Positions 52,717 to 62,154 are shown, counted from the stretch's first letter. The stretch is DNA of 64,000 bases from JAJAZB01 sp964244295 (GCA_964244295.1 CAXTIG010000024.1:37582-101581), one strand, 5' to 3'. Translations and numbers: made by a program. The notes: generated from the sequence alone by a model not told the origin.

Positions 52717-53775
52717 ATGAATCTGAAAAAAGCCTTCTACCGCCTCACCCACTGGGAAACCTGGGATTACCGCGTCAAACTCGTGCCGCTGGCCCCGGTG
52801 TGGTTCTGGCACGGCCTGCGGGCGGGGTCGGTGTGGTTTTTCACGCCCGCCAACCCCACGCTCACCTTCGGCGGGTTCGAAGGCGAGGGCAAGCGGGAAA
52901 TGTACGCGCAGTTACCCCCGGCACTCTGCCCCCGCAGCGTGTACGTCAGCCCCGGTCGGCCCTTCGCTGAAGTCGAGCAACTCGTGCGGGAAAGCGGCTT
53001 CGACTACCCCTTCGCCGTGAAGCCCGACGTGGGGATGATGGGCCTGCTTTTCCGGAAAATCACCAACGCCACCGAGTTCTGCCGCTACCACGAGTACATG
53101 CCCGTGGACTACATCGTGCAGGAATTCATCGACTACCCCCTCGAAGTCAGCGTGTTTTACTACCGTCTGCCTTCCGAAGCGAAGGGCACGATTACGGGCT
53201 TCGTCCGGAAAGAATTTCTGCACGTGATCGGCGACGGCCGTGCCACCCTCGATCAACTGCTGGGGCGCTACCCCCGTGCGCAGTACCGCCTCGGTGAACT
53301 CCGCGCCAAACACGCCAGCCACCTCGCCGAGGTGCTACCAGCGGGCGAAATGTACCCGCTTTCGTACGCCCTCAACCAAACCAGGGGCGGGCAACTCGTG
53401 AGTTTGGCCCACGAAAAAGACGAGCGACTGCTGGCTGTGTTCGACGCCATCAGCCACCACGCCGGCCATTTTTATTTTGGCCGGTACGACGTGAAATGCG
53501 CGTCGGTGGAAGACCTGAAGGCAGGCCGGAATTTCTGCATCCTCGAATACAACGGCAGCGGGGCCGCTCCACACCACGTGTACGGCAACGGCCACACGCT
53601 GTGGCAGGCGTACGGAATTATTTTCCACCATTGGAACGCCCTGGCCCGAATTGCCCGGCACAACCACGCCCTGGGCGTTCCGTACTGGGAATTCAGGCGC
53701 GGCTGGGCTTTTCTTCAACGAGCCAAACGCCACCTGAAACTGTTGAAGCGGCTGGATGGGGAGATTTCTTGGTGA
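52717..53775 (+). CDS. ATP-grasp-fold protein (D-Ala-D-Ala-ligase-like)
   Basis: 352 residues. ATP-grasp features: GFDYPFAVKPDVGMMGLLF (~102-120), YIVQEFIDYPLEVSVFYYRLP (~140-160) and the C-terminal FYFGRYDVKCASVEDLKAGRNFCILEYNGSGA with the Mg-binding Asp/Glu/Asn set. Ligases of this fold activate a carboxylate with ATP and join it to an amine or similar. Substrate unknown. Expression may be controlled by the hairpin overlapping its leader. Confidence 0.83.
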   Translation: MNLKKAFYRLTHWETWDYRVKLVPLAPVWFWHGLRAGSVWFFTPANPTLTFGGFEGEGKREMYAQLPPALCPRSVYVSPGRPFAEVEQLVRESGFDYPFAVKPDVGMMGLLFRKITNATEFCRYHEYMPVDYIVQEFIDYPLEVSVFYYRLPSEAKGTITGFVRKEFLHVIGDGRATLDQLLGRYPRAQYRLGELRAKHASHLAEVLPAGEMYPLSYALNQTRGGQLVSLAHEKDERLLAVFDAISHHAGHFYFGRYDVKCASVEDLKAGRNFCILEYNGSGAAPHHVYGNGHTLWQAYGIIFHHWNALARIARHNHALGVPYWEFRRGWAFLQRAKRHLKLLKRLDGEISW

Positions 53776-53800
53776 AGGGTTCAGGAGTCGGGGCCCTTCA
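53773..53800. terminator. Small bidirectional hairpin at convergent stops
   Basis: TGAAGGG (53773-53779) pairs with CCCTTCA (53794-53800). The first arm contains the ATP-grasp stop and the second the SDR stop. No strong T tract. Confidence 0.5.
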
Positions 53801-54583
53801 GGCGACCAGTTTTTTCGACATCATGCTGCCCACCAGATTGATGACCGTTTTCCGGGGTAACCAGCGCGGCAGCAGCGATTGCAGGTAATTGTCGGCGCCC
53901 ACGACGTGAAAACTTTTTCCCCGGAGCAGCGCCTGGATTCCTTCGCGGGCTACCCTGGCCGACGTATCACTGCGCATTCCCTTCGTGTCGGCGGCAGCCG
54001 TGGCCTGGAATCCGGTGTCGGTGTTGCCGGGGCAGAGCGCCGTGACGGTAACGCCCCGCTGCGCGTATTCCCCGTGCAAGCCTTCCGAAAAACTCAGCAC
54101 GAAGGCTTTGGTGGCGCAGTACGTGGTGATGTACGGGCAAGGCTGAAAGGAGCCGGTCGAGGCAACGTTGAGGATGCCGCCCTCGCCCCGACGGAGTAAA
54201 TCCGGCAGAAACAGGTGCGTCAGTTTCAGCACGGAATTGACGTTCAACTCAACCATTTGCTCGTAGGTCTCGCTGGATTGGTCGAGGAAATGGGTCCACT
54301 TGCCGAACCCGGCGTTGTTGACGAGTACGTCCACCGTCAGGCCCGCTCGTTTCACCTGTTCGTACAGCGTCTGGGCGGTTTCTTTCCGCGCCAAATCGCC
54401 CGGAAAAACGTGAACGACCACGCCGTGCTGCTGCCGGATGGCGACGGCAATCGCCTGGAGTTTGGCGGTGGAACGCGCCGTGAGGATGAGGTTGGCCCCG
54501 TGTTGGGCCAGTTCGTACGCGATGGCTTCGCCGATGCCGGAAGAAGCTCCGGTGATGAAGGCGGTTTTTCCCTTGAGTTGCAT
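53798..54583 (-). CDS. Short-chain dehydrogenase/reductase
   Basis: 261 residues of the classical SDR fold: cofactor loop TGASSGIGEAIAYEL, NNAG (VDVLVNNAGFGKW), catalytic Ser in VASTGSFQP and YxxxK as TYCATKAFVLSFSE. Oxidises or reduces a small alcohol/ketone with NAD(P). Substrate unknown. Next gene upstream is a Crp/Fnr regulator 69 bases away on the same strand. Confidence 0.92.
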   Translation of the reverse strand: MQLKGKTAFITGASSGIGEAIAYELAQHGANLILTARSTAKLQAIAVAIRQQHGVVVHVFPGDLARKETAQTLYEQVKRAGLTVDVLVNNAGFGKWTHFLDQSSETYEQMVELNVNSVLKLTHLFLPDLLRRGEGGILNVASTGSFQPCPYITTYCATKAFVLSFSEGLHGEYAQRGVTVTALCPGNTDTGFQATAAADTKGMRSDTSARVAREGIQALLRGKSFHVVGADNYLQSLLPRWLPRKTVINLVGSMMSKKLVA

Positions 54584-54652
54584 GGGTTTTGTCTTTGAAA
54601 AATTGTCCAGACAAAGGTCCCGCGCTCCGGGGGTGGAACTCCTGAATAAAAG

Positions 54653-55228
54653 TTAAGAAATGCGCTTGCGGCGAATTCGGCTCAGGGTCTGTGGTTCGAT
54701 GCCGAGGTACGAGGCAATGTACTGAAGCGGCACGTTTTGGATGAGGCCCGGCTCCTCGCGAAGTAATTTCTGGTAGCGCTGTTCGGCGTTGAGCGTAATC
54801 AGGTCGCGGCCGCGTTGGTTGTTGAAAATCAGGTACTGGTCGGCCAGGTGCAGGCCCACCAAGGCCCAGACGTGGCTTTTTTGGTAAAGCCGTTCGAGGT
54901 CGTCGCGGGTGATGCGCAGCACCTCGCAGGCGGTGATGGCCTGCACCACTTCGTCGGAAGGGCTACGGGTGGCAAAACTGGTGTAGGCGGTGATGAAACC
55001 GTTGGGGCCGATGAGGTGGTTGGTGATTTCAACGCCGTCTTCGAGGTGCTGCACCCGCGCGTAGCCCGCGTTGACGAAGTAAATGAACCGGGCCACCTTG
55101 CCCCGTTCGACCAACACCTCCGCCCGCCGGTACTGCGCTGGCTCGAAGAGTTGACGGGCTAGTTCCACGTCGGCTTCCGCCACCGTGCCGAAGGGGTTCA
55201 GCAGGCTCAGGAGTTTTGAATGACTCAT
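54653..55228 (-). CDS. Crp/Fnr-family transcriptional regulator
   Basis: 191 residues. N-terminal cyclic-nucleotide-binding-type beta roll (YRRAEVLVERGKVARFIYFVNAGYARV, HLIGPNGFITAYTSFATRSPSDEVVQAI) and a C-terminal region ending IASYLGIEPQTLSRIRRKRIS, the recognition helix. No Cys cluster for Fe-S as in Fnr. Its gene starts just upstream of the SDR gene, which it may control. Confidence 0.9.
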   Translation of the reverse strand: MSHSKLLSLLNPFGTVAEADVELARQLFEPAQYRRAEVLVERGKVARFIYFVNAGYARVQHLEDGVEITNHLIGPNGFITAYTSFATRSPSDEVVQAITACEVLRITRDDLERLYQKSHVWALVGLHLADQYLIFNNQRGRDLITLNAEQRYQKLLREEPGLIQNVPLQYIASYLGIEPQTLSRIRRKRIS

Positions 55229-55345
55229 CGGTAGCGGGTTGGAGGCGTTCTCCGTTTCAGTGGTTTTCCAAAACTACCAATTTCCCGCCGCCCGAAAACC
55301 CCTCACCGCGCCAAAACAGGCCACGCGGAGCGGAGGCCCGCCGGA

Positions 55346-57514
55346 TTACGGCAGCGCAAACGCCACGTAGCTATCCCCCGACTTCGTGCCGATTTTTCCG
55401 CCCCCGCAGGCAATCACCACGAACTGCTTGCCCCCGGCCTGGTACACGGCGGGCGTGGCGTAACCCCCGGCGGGCAACTGGGTTTCCCAGAGCGTGGCGC
55501 CCGTTTTTTTGTCAAAGGCCCGGAAGCGCTCGTCGCGGGTGGCTCCAATGAACACCAGCCCGCCCGCCGTCACGGCGGGGCCGCCGTAATTTTCGGTACC
55601 GGTTTTCGGAATGCCCTTCGCGGTCAGTTCGGGAAACTCGCCCAACGGTACTTTCCAGGCGAGTTTTCCAGTGGCCAGGTTGATGGCGTTGAGCGTACCC
55701 CAGGGCGGTTTGATGGCCGGGTAACCGTCGTGGGTCAGAAACTTCATGTAGCCGGTCATCACGTAGGGCGCTTTGAGGGGGGCCTCGCCCGCCACTTCTT
55801 TTTTATCCCCGTTCCGGCCGGTTTCGACTGGTTTCAAATCGAGCAGGTAGGCCACGAGGGCCGCCCGGTTTTCGTCGTTCAGGTGCCCGAAGGCCGGCAT
55901 GCCACCTTTGCCGTTTTTAAGCACGTCAGCTACGTAGTCGGCGCTGCGATGGGTTTTAAGGGTGGTCAGGTTGGGAAAGGCTCCGCCGTTGCCCTTGCGG
56001 TCGAGGCCGTGGCAGTTGGCGCAGTTGCTGGCGTACACCGACAAGGCTCCGGCGTGCGGCCCCGTGGCCGTCAGCAAGGAATTGGGCACCATTTTGATGG
56101 CCCAGGGCATTTCGTTGGCGTTGACGTAGAGCAGGTTCGTTTCAGGGTCGTAGGCCGCGCCGCCCCACTCGCCGCCGCCGTCCATGCCCGGAAACAGGAC
56201 GATGCCCCGCTGGCTCGGCGGCGCAAAGGGGTGGGGTGGGTCCATTTCACGGAATTTTCCCAGAATCTCGGCGTGGTGTTGGGGCGTGAGGTCGATGATG
56301 TCCTTTTCGGTAAACGACATCCGCATAAACGGTTCCGGCAGCGTCGGGATGGGCTGGGTTTTCGCGAGTTCCTCGCCGGGCACGGTGCTCAGGCTGGGCA
56401 CGGGCGTTTCTTTAATCGGAAAAACGGGCTTGCCCGTTACCCGGTCGAAAAGATAGACCATGCCCTGCTTGCTGATTTGCGCCACGGCGTCGATGGATTT
56501 TCCGTCTTTCTGAATCGTGGTGAGCGTGGGGTTAGCCGGGAAATCGCGGTCCCACACGTCGTGGTGGATGGCCTGGAAGTGCCAGAGGCGCTTGCCGGTG
56601 GCGGCGTCGAGGGCCAGCAGGCAATTGGCGTACAGGTTATTGCCCTTGCGGTAGCCGCCCCAGAAATCGTAGGTGGCCGAGCCGGTGGGCACGTACACGA
56701 TGCCGCGCTTTTCGTCGAGGCTCATGCCCGCCCAGTTGTTGGCCCCGCCGATTTTTTTGTACGCCGTTTTGTCTTTCCAGGTCTCAAACCCCGGCTCGCC
56801 CGGCTGCGGAATGGTGTGGAAAATCCAGCGGCGTTGGCCCGTTCGCACGTCGAAAGCGCGGATGTGACCCGGCGCGGCATCGAGGCCCTCGGAGAGCCGC
56901 ATTCCGGTGATGTACAAATCCTTGAAAATAATCCCCGGCGTGTTGGCAACGATGAAAAATTGCTCTTTTGGGTAATCGAGGGCCTTTTGCAAATCAATCC
57001 GCCCGCCCTCGCCGAAACTCGTGATGGGCTGCCCGTCGGCGGCGTTGAGGCAAAACAGGAACGTACCCGCCGCCACAAAAATCCGCTTGTCGGCCCCATC
57101 CGCCCAATACGTTACGCCCCGGTTGGTGCCCGCCCAGGAGTACTGCCCGCCCCAGTGTTTGGAAAGATTGGTGCGCCAGCGTTCCTGGCCGGTGGCCGCA
57201 TCGAGGGCGAACACGTTGAGGCGGGAGGTGGTGGCGAAAATCGTCCCGTCCACCACGATGGGCTGGCATTGAATCTGGCTTTTGTTGGTCGTGTCGACCT
57301 CACCGGTTCGGTAGGTCCAGGCCACTTTCAGTTGACTCACATTTCCCGTGTTGATTTGGTCGAGCGAGGAATACCGCGTGCCGTCGGCGTGGCCTCCGTG
57401 GCTTTCCCAACCCGCGTAGGCAGCGCGGTCGAATTTGGTCGGCGGGTCGGTGATAAGGGAAAAAGTGACGGCTCCGGCGACGAGCAGGACGGCAAGGGAA
57501 AGGAACGATTTCAT
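55346..57514 (-). CDS. PQQ-dependent dehydrogenase with C-terminal cytochrome c domain
   Basis: 722 residues. Signal peptide (MKSFLSLAVLLVAGAVTFSL), then an eight-bladed PQQ propeller with W-motifs such as FALDAATGQERWRTNL, CLLALDAATGKRLWHFQAIHHDVWDRD and AINLATGKLAWKVPLGEF. A cytochrome c insert carries the haem site CANCHG with axial Met in GMPAFG (~485-545). Oxidises a sugar or alcohol in the periplasm and passes electrons to the respiratory chain. Confidence 0.92.
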   Translation of the reverse strand: MKSFLSLAVLLVAGAVTFSLITDPPTKFDRAAYAGWESHGGHADGTRYSSLDQINTGNVSQLKVAWTYRTGEVDTTNKSQIQCQPIVVDGTIFATTSRLNVFALDAATGQERWRTNLSKHWGGQYSWAGTNRGVTYWADGADKRIFVAAGTFLFCLNAADGQPITSFGEGGRIDLQKALDYPKEQFFIVANTPGIIFKDLYITGMRLSEGLDAAPGHIRAFDVRTGQRRWIFHTIPQPGEPGFETWKDKTAYKKIGGANNWAGMSLDEKRGIVYVPTGSATYDFWGGYRKGNNLYANCLLALDAATGKRLWHFQAIHHDVWDRDFPANPTLTTIQKDGKSIDAVAQISKQGMVYLFDRVTGKPVFPIKETPVPSLSTVPGEELAKTQPIPTLPEPFMRMSFTEKDIIDLTPQHHAEILGKFREMDPPHPFAPPSQRGIVLFPGMDGGGEWGGAAYDPETNLLYVNANEMPWAIKMVPNSLLTATGPHAGALSVYASNCANCHGLDRKGNGGAFPNLTTLKTHRSADYVADVLKNGKGGMPAFGHLNDENRAALVAYLLDLKPVETGRNGDKKEVAGEAPLKAPYVMTGYMKFLTHDGYPAIKPPWGTLNAINLATGKLAWKVPLGEFPELTAKGIPKTGTENYGGPAVTAGGLVFIGATRDERFRAFDKKTGATLWETQLPAGGYATPAVYQAGGKQFVVIACGGGKIGTKSGDSYVAFALP

Positions 57515-57781
57515 AGCGTCAGGTTCAGAAAAGGCAGGCGAAAAATAATAGAGTTGTTGCGATAAACGGGGGAATCGTAAATTTAGACGTAACTCGTTCC
57601 GTAACTCGGTTGAGAACCGACTGGGCAGTGGCGTAGCTGAGTCTGGCCCAGAACTTTTCAGCCGCTCCCCTACTTCCGCGCCCTTGACGGGGAAATCCTC
57701 GAAATGGGCTGAAAAAGTAGTCGGGCTGGCAGGAAGGTGGTGCGCTAAAACAGGGATTGACCGTTTTTCTGAAAAACGGAG
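57515..57781. other. Intergenic region without gene
   Basis: 267 bases, AT-richer than the neighbours. It holds small inverted repeats, CCGTTTTTC-T-GAAAAACGG (57761-57779) and TTTTCAGCC/GGCTGAAAA (57655-57663 with 57706-57714). No protein homology could be seen. Confidence 0.6.
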
Positions 57782-57839
57782 GCCGTAAAAACCAAAAGCG
57801 GCCCGGTTTGCAAACCGGGCCGCTTTTGGTTTTTACGGC
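57782..57839 (-). terminator. 58-bp perfect palindrome / terminator over the GH3 stop
   Basis: 57782-57839 is one uninterrupted perfect palindrome, centred between 57810 and 57811, a 29-bp stem with essentially no loop. It contains the stop codon (57833-57835) of the GH3 fusion gene and acts, most likely, as its transcription terminator. Confidence 0.88.
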
Positions 57840-60800
57840 TGCGTCGTCGCCAATCCTTTTTCCTCCTCGACCGCCTGGTACACCGCCTCCATCACCCGCC
57901 GCCGGGTGCGGTGCGAGTTGATGAGGTTGTTGGCCGCGTCGGGGAAGACGCGGTTGGAAAGGAAGACGATGACCAGGTCTTTCTCCGGGTCGGCCCAGAC
58001 CATCGTACCCGTGAACCCCGAATGCCCGAAGGCTTTGGCCGAAGCCAGCGGCGAAATGTACACGCTCTCGCCGTCGGCGGGGCGGCGGTCCCAGCCCAGG
58101 CCCCGGTCGCTGCGGGTGGTGTAGTTTTTCGTAAACATCGGCACCGTGCCGGGTTGTAGAAATTGCCGCCCGCCGTAGTAGCCCCGTTGCAGGTTCATCT
58201 GCATCAGAATCGCCAGTTCGCTCGCGCTGCTGAACAGCCCCGCGTGGCCGCTCACGCCACCCTGCATGGCCGCGTTCTGGTCGTGGACGGTGCCGCGCAG
58301 TTGCGCTTCCCGATAAATCAAATCGTTTTCCGTCGGGGCAATTTCCGACACCGGAATGCCGCGCCGGAGTGGGTTGAACCCCGTGCGGCCCATGCCCAGG
58401 GGTTCGTAGAAATTCTGCGCCAGAAACACCTCCATCGGCTGCTGGGTAATCGCCTCCACCACGTGCCAGAGCATGATTAAGCCCAAATCCGAGTACACGA
58501 ACGCGTGGTGTCCACTCTTGTCGCGCTTCTGGCTGAGTTGCGAGCCGATGACCCACTTCCAGACCGAATCTTTCGTGGCGGCGCGGGTGAACAGCTTCGG
58601 CGCGACCTGCTGATTGTAGTCGAGCGTGTCGCTGCGGCGGTAGTAAGTTGAGTCGAAGCCGCTGCCATCGCCGTAGCCCGATTGAGACCGGGTGCGATTC
58701 CAGAAGGGCACGAAGGCCACCAGCCCGGCCTGGTGCATGAGCAGGTCGCGAACCACGATGTTCTCCTTGTTGGTGCCCTTCAATTCGGGCAGGTAGTGCG
58801 AGGCTTTCTGGTTCAAATCGAGCAGGTGTTGTTCGTTGAGCGCCATCACGACTTGCAGCGTGGCGGCTACTTTCGTGACCGAGGCCAGGTCGAAAAGCGT
58901 CTGGTCGCGGACGGGTTCGTAGTAATAATCGTAGGTCGGTTTGCCGAAATTTTTCTGGTAAATCACCTTGCCCTTCCGCGCCACCAGCACCTGCGCACCG
59001 GGGAAAGCCCGCTCCTCGATGGCGGCTTTCACCACGGCGTCCACTTCTTTCAACTTTTCCGAACTCACGCCTACGCTTTCGGGTAGGCCGTAGCTGAGCC
59101 GCCCGATGGCTTCGTACGCCACGCCTTCGCCCGCTTTGAACGTACCGTTGACCGACACCGGCAAACGCCCCCGCGCCGGAAGCGCCCCAAACAGCACCTG
59201 CGCCACGACCGACTGGGTGATGGGGTTGTCTTCGTAGCCACACAACAGCGCGGGCAAATCGGGGAAAAACTTCAGGCTGTACGGATTCCCGAATACGCAC
59301 AAAATCACCCGATTGCCTCGGACTTGCAGTTGCTGAATAAATCCTTTCGTCGCTTCCGAAATGCCGTAGCCCCGGTAGGCCCGCTGGCTCATTTCGTGCA
59401 GACTCACCACCACCGTCCGGTTTTTGCTCGAATCCAACTCGGCCAGCACCTCCCGGAACCAGTCAGCCTCCGAGCGGGTGTCGTTCGTAAAATGCCGGAA
59501 GGGCGCGTATTTGCTCAGGGTTTGCTGAAAAATGTTACCCGTCGATTCGCCGATGGCGACCGAGGCAAACCGCGCCGTGTCGAGGTGGACGAAGGGCAGC
59601 AGCCGCTGGTCGTTGCGCACCACCGTCACGGCTTGTTCGTAGAGTTGCTGGTTGAGTTGGAGGGCCTGCGGCGTTTTCAGGTCCTGGTTGAGGCGGGCCA
59701 GGTCCACGGCCTTGCGTTCGTGCAGGCCCAGGCGGTACTTGGCGTGCAGGATTTTCCGTACCCGCCCGTCGATTTCGTCCATCGTAATCAGGCTGTCGCG
59801 GTGGATGGCGTCCTTAATTTTCTGGAGGCTGCGCACCACGTCTTCGGCGTAGAGCAGGATGTCGTTGCCCGCCAGCAGGGCCTGGAGGTTGGCATCGGCG
59901 GCGTTGTTGGAGCGGGTCACGCCGCGCATGTTCATCGCGTCGGTGATGACCAGGCCCTGAAAACCCATCTGCTGCTTCAACAGCCCCGTCACGATGTTCG
60001 AGGAAAGCGTGGCGGGGATGTTCCGGCTTTCGTAAAACGGCACGTTGAGGTGCCCCACGATGATGCTCCCCACGCTGTCGGCGATGAGGCCCCGAAAGGG
60101 AAACAGTTCGAGGTTTTGCAGGCGCTCGCCGTTGTGGGCCAACTGGGGCAGGGTGTGGTGGGAGTCGCTGCCGGTGTCGCCGTGGCCGGGAAAGTGCTTG
60201 GCGCAGGCCAGCACGCCCGCCCCCTGCATGCCTTTCATGTAGGCCACGCCTTTGGCCGTCACGTTTTCTTTTTGTTCACCAAACGAGCGCATCCCGATGG
60301 CCGGGTTGTTGGGATTGCTGTTCACGTCCACCACGGGGGCGAAGTTGAGCGTCACCCCGATGCGGCGGCATTGCCGGGCAATTTCCCGGCCCATGTCGTA
60401 AATCAGCCCGTTGTTTTGAATGGCCCCGAGCGTCATTTGTTTCGGGAAAATCATCCCGTAGTCGAGGCGCATGCCGAGGCCATTTTCGGCGTCGAGGCTC
60501 ACGAGCAGGGGCACTTTGGCGGCGGCCTGGAAGCGGTTGGTGAGTTCGGCCTGGGAGTAGGGGTCGCCCTGAAAAAAAATCAGCCCGCCCACGTGCTGCT
60601 CGCGCACGAGCATTTCGATGCGGCGGTGGTAGTAGTCTTCCTTGTTGGAAAAAGCGGCAATCATGAAAAACTGGCCTAATTTTTCATCCTCCGAAAGCGA
60701 CGCCAGCACGCTGTCCACCCACACCGTTGCGCGGTTGGCTCCGACTTCGGGTCGGAAAAGCAGCACAGCGGGTTTCACCGTGTCAGCGGGCAAAACTGGG

Positions 60801-61093
60801 GGAATGACGGGCGGGGAAACCGGCGCGGCCATCGACACGGGGGACGCCTCGGCGGGGGTCGGTCGGGGAATAATGGCTTCCGACTGAGGCCGGTTAACCG
60901 GCGTCGAAAACTCGGTTTGCAGCGGCATCCGCAGTTCTGACATCGGCTCGACCGACATCGGTCCCGCCGAAAGCGGCGTCAGGGAATCGCCTCGCGACAC
61001 GCCAACCGCCTCCCAGCCGCCGGGCGGGGAGAGGAATTGTTGCGAAAAAAGGGCGAAGGTGGTCAGGCTGACCCAGAGAACCCACTTCGTCAT
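57833..61093 (-). CDS. Glycoside hydrolase family 3 / class C beta-lactamase-like fusion
   Basis: 1086 residues. Signal segment at the N-terminus, then a Pro-rich linker (~60-105). Residues ~125-480 are a GH3 beta-N-acetylglucosaminidase-like domain with KHFPGHGDTGSDSHHTLP and nucleophile region VITDAMNMRGV. A GH3 C-domain follows (~520-670). Residues ~690-1070 are a serine beta-lactamase-like domain: SVTKVAATLQ (SxxK), YSDLG in place of Y-x-N, and GHSGFTGTM in place of KTG. Such fusions are typical of Bacteroidota and thought to act in peptidoglycan recycling; activity of the lactamase part is uncertain. Confidence 0.92.
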   Translation of the reverse strand: MTKWVLWVSLTTFALFSQQFLSPPGGWEAVGVSRGDSLTPLSAGPMSVEPMSELRMPLQTEFSTPVNRPQSEAIIPRPTPAEASPVSMAAPVSPPVIPPVLPADTVKPAVLLFRPEVGANRATVWVDSVLASLSEDEKLGQFFMIAAFSNKEDYYHRRIEMLVREQHVGGLIFFQGDPYSQAELTNRFQAAAKVPLLVSLDAENGLGMRLDYGMIFPKQMTLGAIQNNGLIYDMGREIARQCRRIGVTLNFAPVVDVNSNPNNPAIGMRSFGEQKENVTAKGVAYMKGMQGAGVLACAKHFPGHGDTGSDSHHTLPQLAHNGERLQNLELFPFRGLIADSVGSIIVGHLNVPFYESRNIPATLSSNIVTGLLKQQMGFQGLVITDAMNMRGVTRSNNAADANLQALLAGNDILLYAEDVVRSLQKIKDAIHRDSLITMDEIDGRVRKILHAKYRLGLHERKAVDLARLNQDLKTPQALQLNQQLYEQAVTVVRNDQRLLPFVHLDTARFASVAIGESTGNIFQQTLSKYAPFRHFTNDTRSEADWFREVLAELDSSKNRTVVVSLHEMSQRAYRGYGISEATKGFIQQLQVRGNRVILCVFGNPYSLKFFPDLPALLCGYEDNPITQSVVAQVLFGALPARGRLPVSVNGTFKAGEGVAYEAIGRLSYGLPESVGVSSEKLKEVDAVVKAAIEERAFPGAQVLVARKGKVIYQKNFGKPTYDYYYEPVRDQTLFDLASVTKVAATLQVVMALNEQHLLDLNQKASHYLPELKGTNKENIVVRDLLMHQAGLVAFVPFWNRTRSQSGYGDGSGFDSTYYRRSDTLDYNQQVAPKLFTRAATKDSVWKWVIGSQLSQKRDKSGHHAFVYSDLGLIMLWHVVEAITQQPMEVFLAQNFYEPLGMGRTGFNPLRRGIPVSEIAPTENDLIYREAQLRGTVHDQNAAMQGGVSGHAGLFSSASELAILMQMNLQRGYYGGRQFLQPGTVPMFTKNYTTRSDRGLGWDRRPADGESVYISPLASAKAFGHSGFTGTMVWADPEKDLVIVFLSNRVFPDAANNLINSHRTRRRVMEAVYQAVEEEKGLATTQP

Positions 61094-61195
61094 GGTTAAG
61101 GGGAAGGTAGGAAGGTAGAACTATCGACAAAGTTGCCGAAAGCGGGGGGGAAAGGCAAGGGGTTGGGGGAATGGGGTGAAAAAGTTTCGCGCATA

Positions 61196-61216
61196 GCACG
61201 AGTGGAAAATTCGTGC
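61196..61216. repeat. Short hairpin upstream of the Rpn gene
   Basis: GCACGA (61196-61201) and TCGTGC (61211-61216) with a 9-base loop. The sequence matches the hairpin at 62133-62154, at the other side of the Rpn gene, in both arms and in orientation. Confidence 0.7.
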
Positions 61217-62121
61217 GAATCGACGAAGCCCGTCATTTTACCAGCAAAACAGTTTTGTGTACTTTGCTGCATGAAGCAGAAGCGCCAGACCCACCAATAC
61301 GCCTCCGGCGCGGCAACAAAATCTTCCGGGAAAACCTCGAAGCCATCGTGCCCACGCTGATGGAAAACGTGCTGGGTATTCGGGCTGTACGGATGGAAGA
61401 CCTGCCCGACGAGCTGCAGCACACCAAAGAACGCAAACCCGATGTACTCCGCCGGGTAACCAACGCGGGCGGCGAAACCTTCGTTTTACACCTTGAATTT
61501 CAACTGGCTGACGACCCGGATATGGTGTACCGCATGGCTGACTACTGCGTGATGTTGGTGCGCAAATACCGGCTGGAGGTTCGGCAATACGTAGTTTTTC
61601 TGGGTGAACAGCCTCCCCAGATGCCCACCCGGTTGGTAAGCAGGCGTTTACAGTACGAGTTTGACCTCATTGCGTTTAATCAACTTGATTACGGCCTTTT
61701 TCTATCGGCCTCCGACCCGGAGGCCATCATGCTCGGTGTCCTGGCTAATTTCGGTCAACTGCCCCCGGCCCAGGCTGCGTTGACCTTACTGCGCCGGGTA
61801 GAGGAAACCTCGACGGATGGGCTTACCCTACAAAAACACTTGGCGCAGTTGCGCATTCTGGCCCACCTCCGTAACTTACAACCCTTAATCGACACACTCA
61901 TGGACAGCCTGGCTAAACACATTCGGATGGAGAACGACCCCTGGTTTCAGAAGGGGCGGGAGGAAGGCCGTTTGGAGGCGATGGAGGAGGCAGAGCACAA
62001 TGCCAAAAAGGAATTGGTGATTAACCTGCTGAAAAACACCGACTTCGATGCGCCAAAGATTGCTACCCTCGCCGGGGTATCCGTGGCGTTTGTGGAGGAG
62101 GTGAAGAAGGGGATTGGGTAG
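61213..62121 (+). CDS. Rpn-type PD-(D/E)XK nuclease/transposase-like protein; N-terminus uncertain
   Basis: The frame is open from a GTG at 61213 (302 residues). Family features: NKIFRENLEAIVPTLMENVLGI, KERKPDVLRRV and FVLHLEFQLADDPDMVYRMADY (nuclease core with Asp and ExQ), then a helical C-terminus with WFQKGREEGRLEAMEEAEHN. The expected N-terminus MKQKRQTHQY starts in another frame at 61271; removing 14 bases after CAATACG would join it to the main frame as ...QYDKIFREN. So either an insertion has shifted the start or translation begins later. Rpn proteins promote recombination or DNA cleavage. Confidence 0.75.
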   Translation: MRIDEARHFTSKTVLCTLLHEAEAPDPPIRLRRGNKIFRENLEAIVPTLMENVLGIRAVRMEDLPDELQHTKERKPDVLRRVTNAGGETFVLHLEFQLADDPDMVYRMADYCVMLVRKYRLEVRQYVVFLGEQPPQMPTRLVSRRLQYEFDLIAFNQLDYGLFLSASDPEAIMLGVLANFGQLPPAQAALTLLRRVEETSTDGLTLQKHLAQLRILAHLRNLQPLIDTLMDSLAKHIRMENDPWFQKGREEGRLEAMEEAEHNAKKELVINLLKNTDFDAPKIATLAGVSVAFVEEVKKGIG

Positions 62122-62132
62122 GCGCGACCTGC

Positions 62133-62154
62133 GCACGAGTTGCAAATCTCGTGC
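62133..62154. repeat. Short hairpin downstream of the Rpn gene
   Basis: GCACGAG (62133-62139) and CTCGTGC (62148-62154) with loop TTGCAAAT. Counterpart of 61196-61216; the two flank the Rpn gene like REP elements. Confidence 0.75.

Noticed and set aside
57525..59300. Minus-strand open frame of 591 codons
   Set aside because: Other-frame shadow of the GH3/beta-lactamase gene, with Arg/Gly-rich composition.
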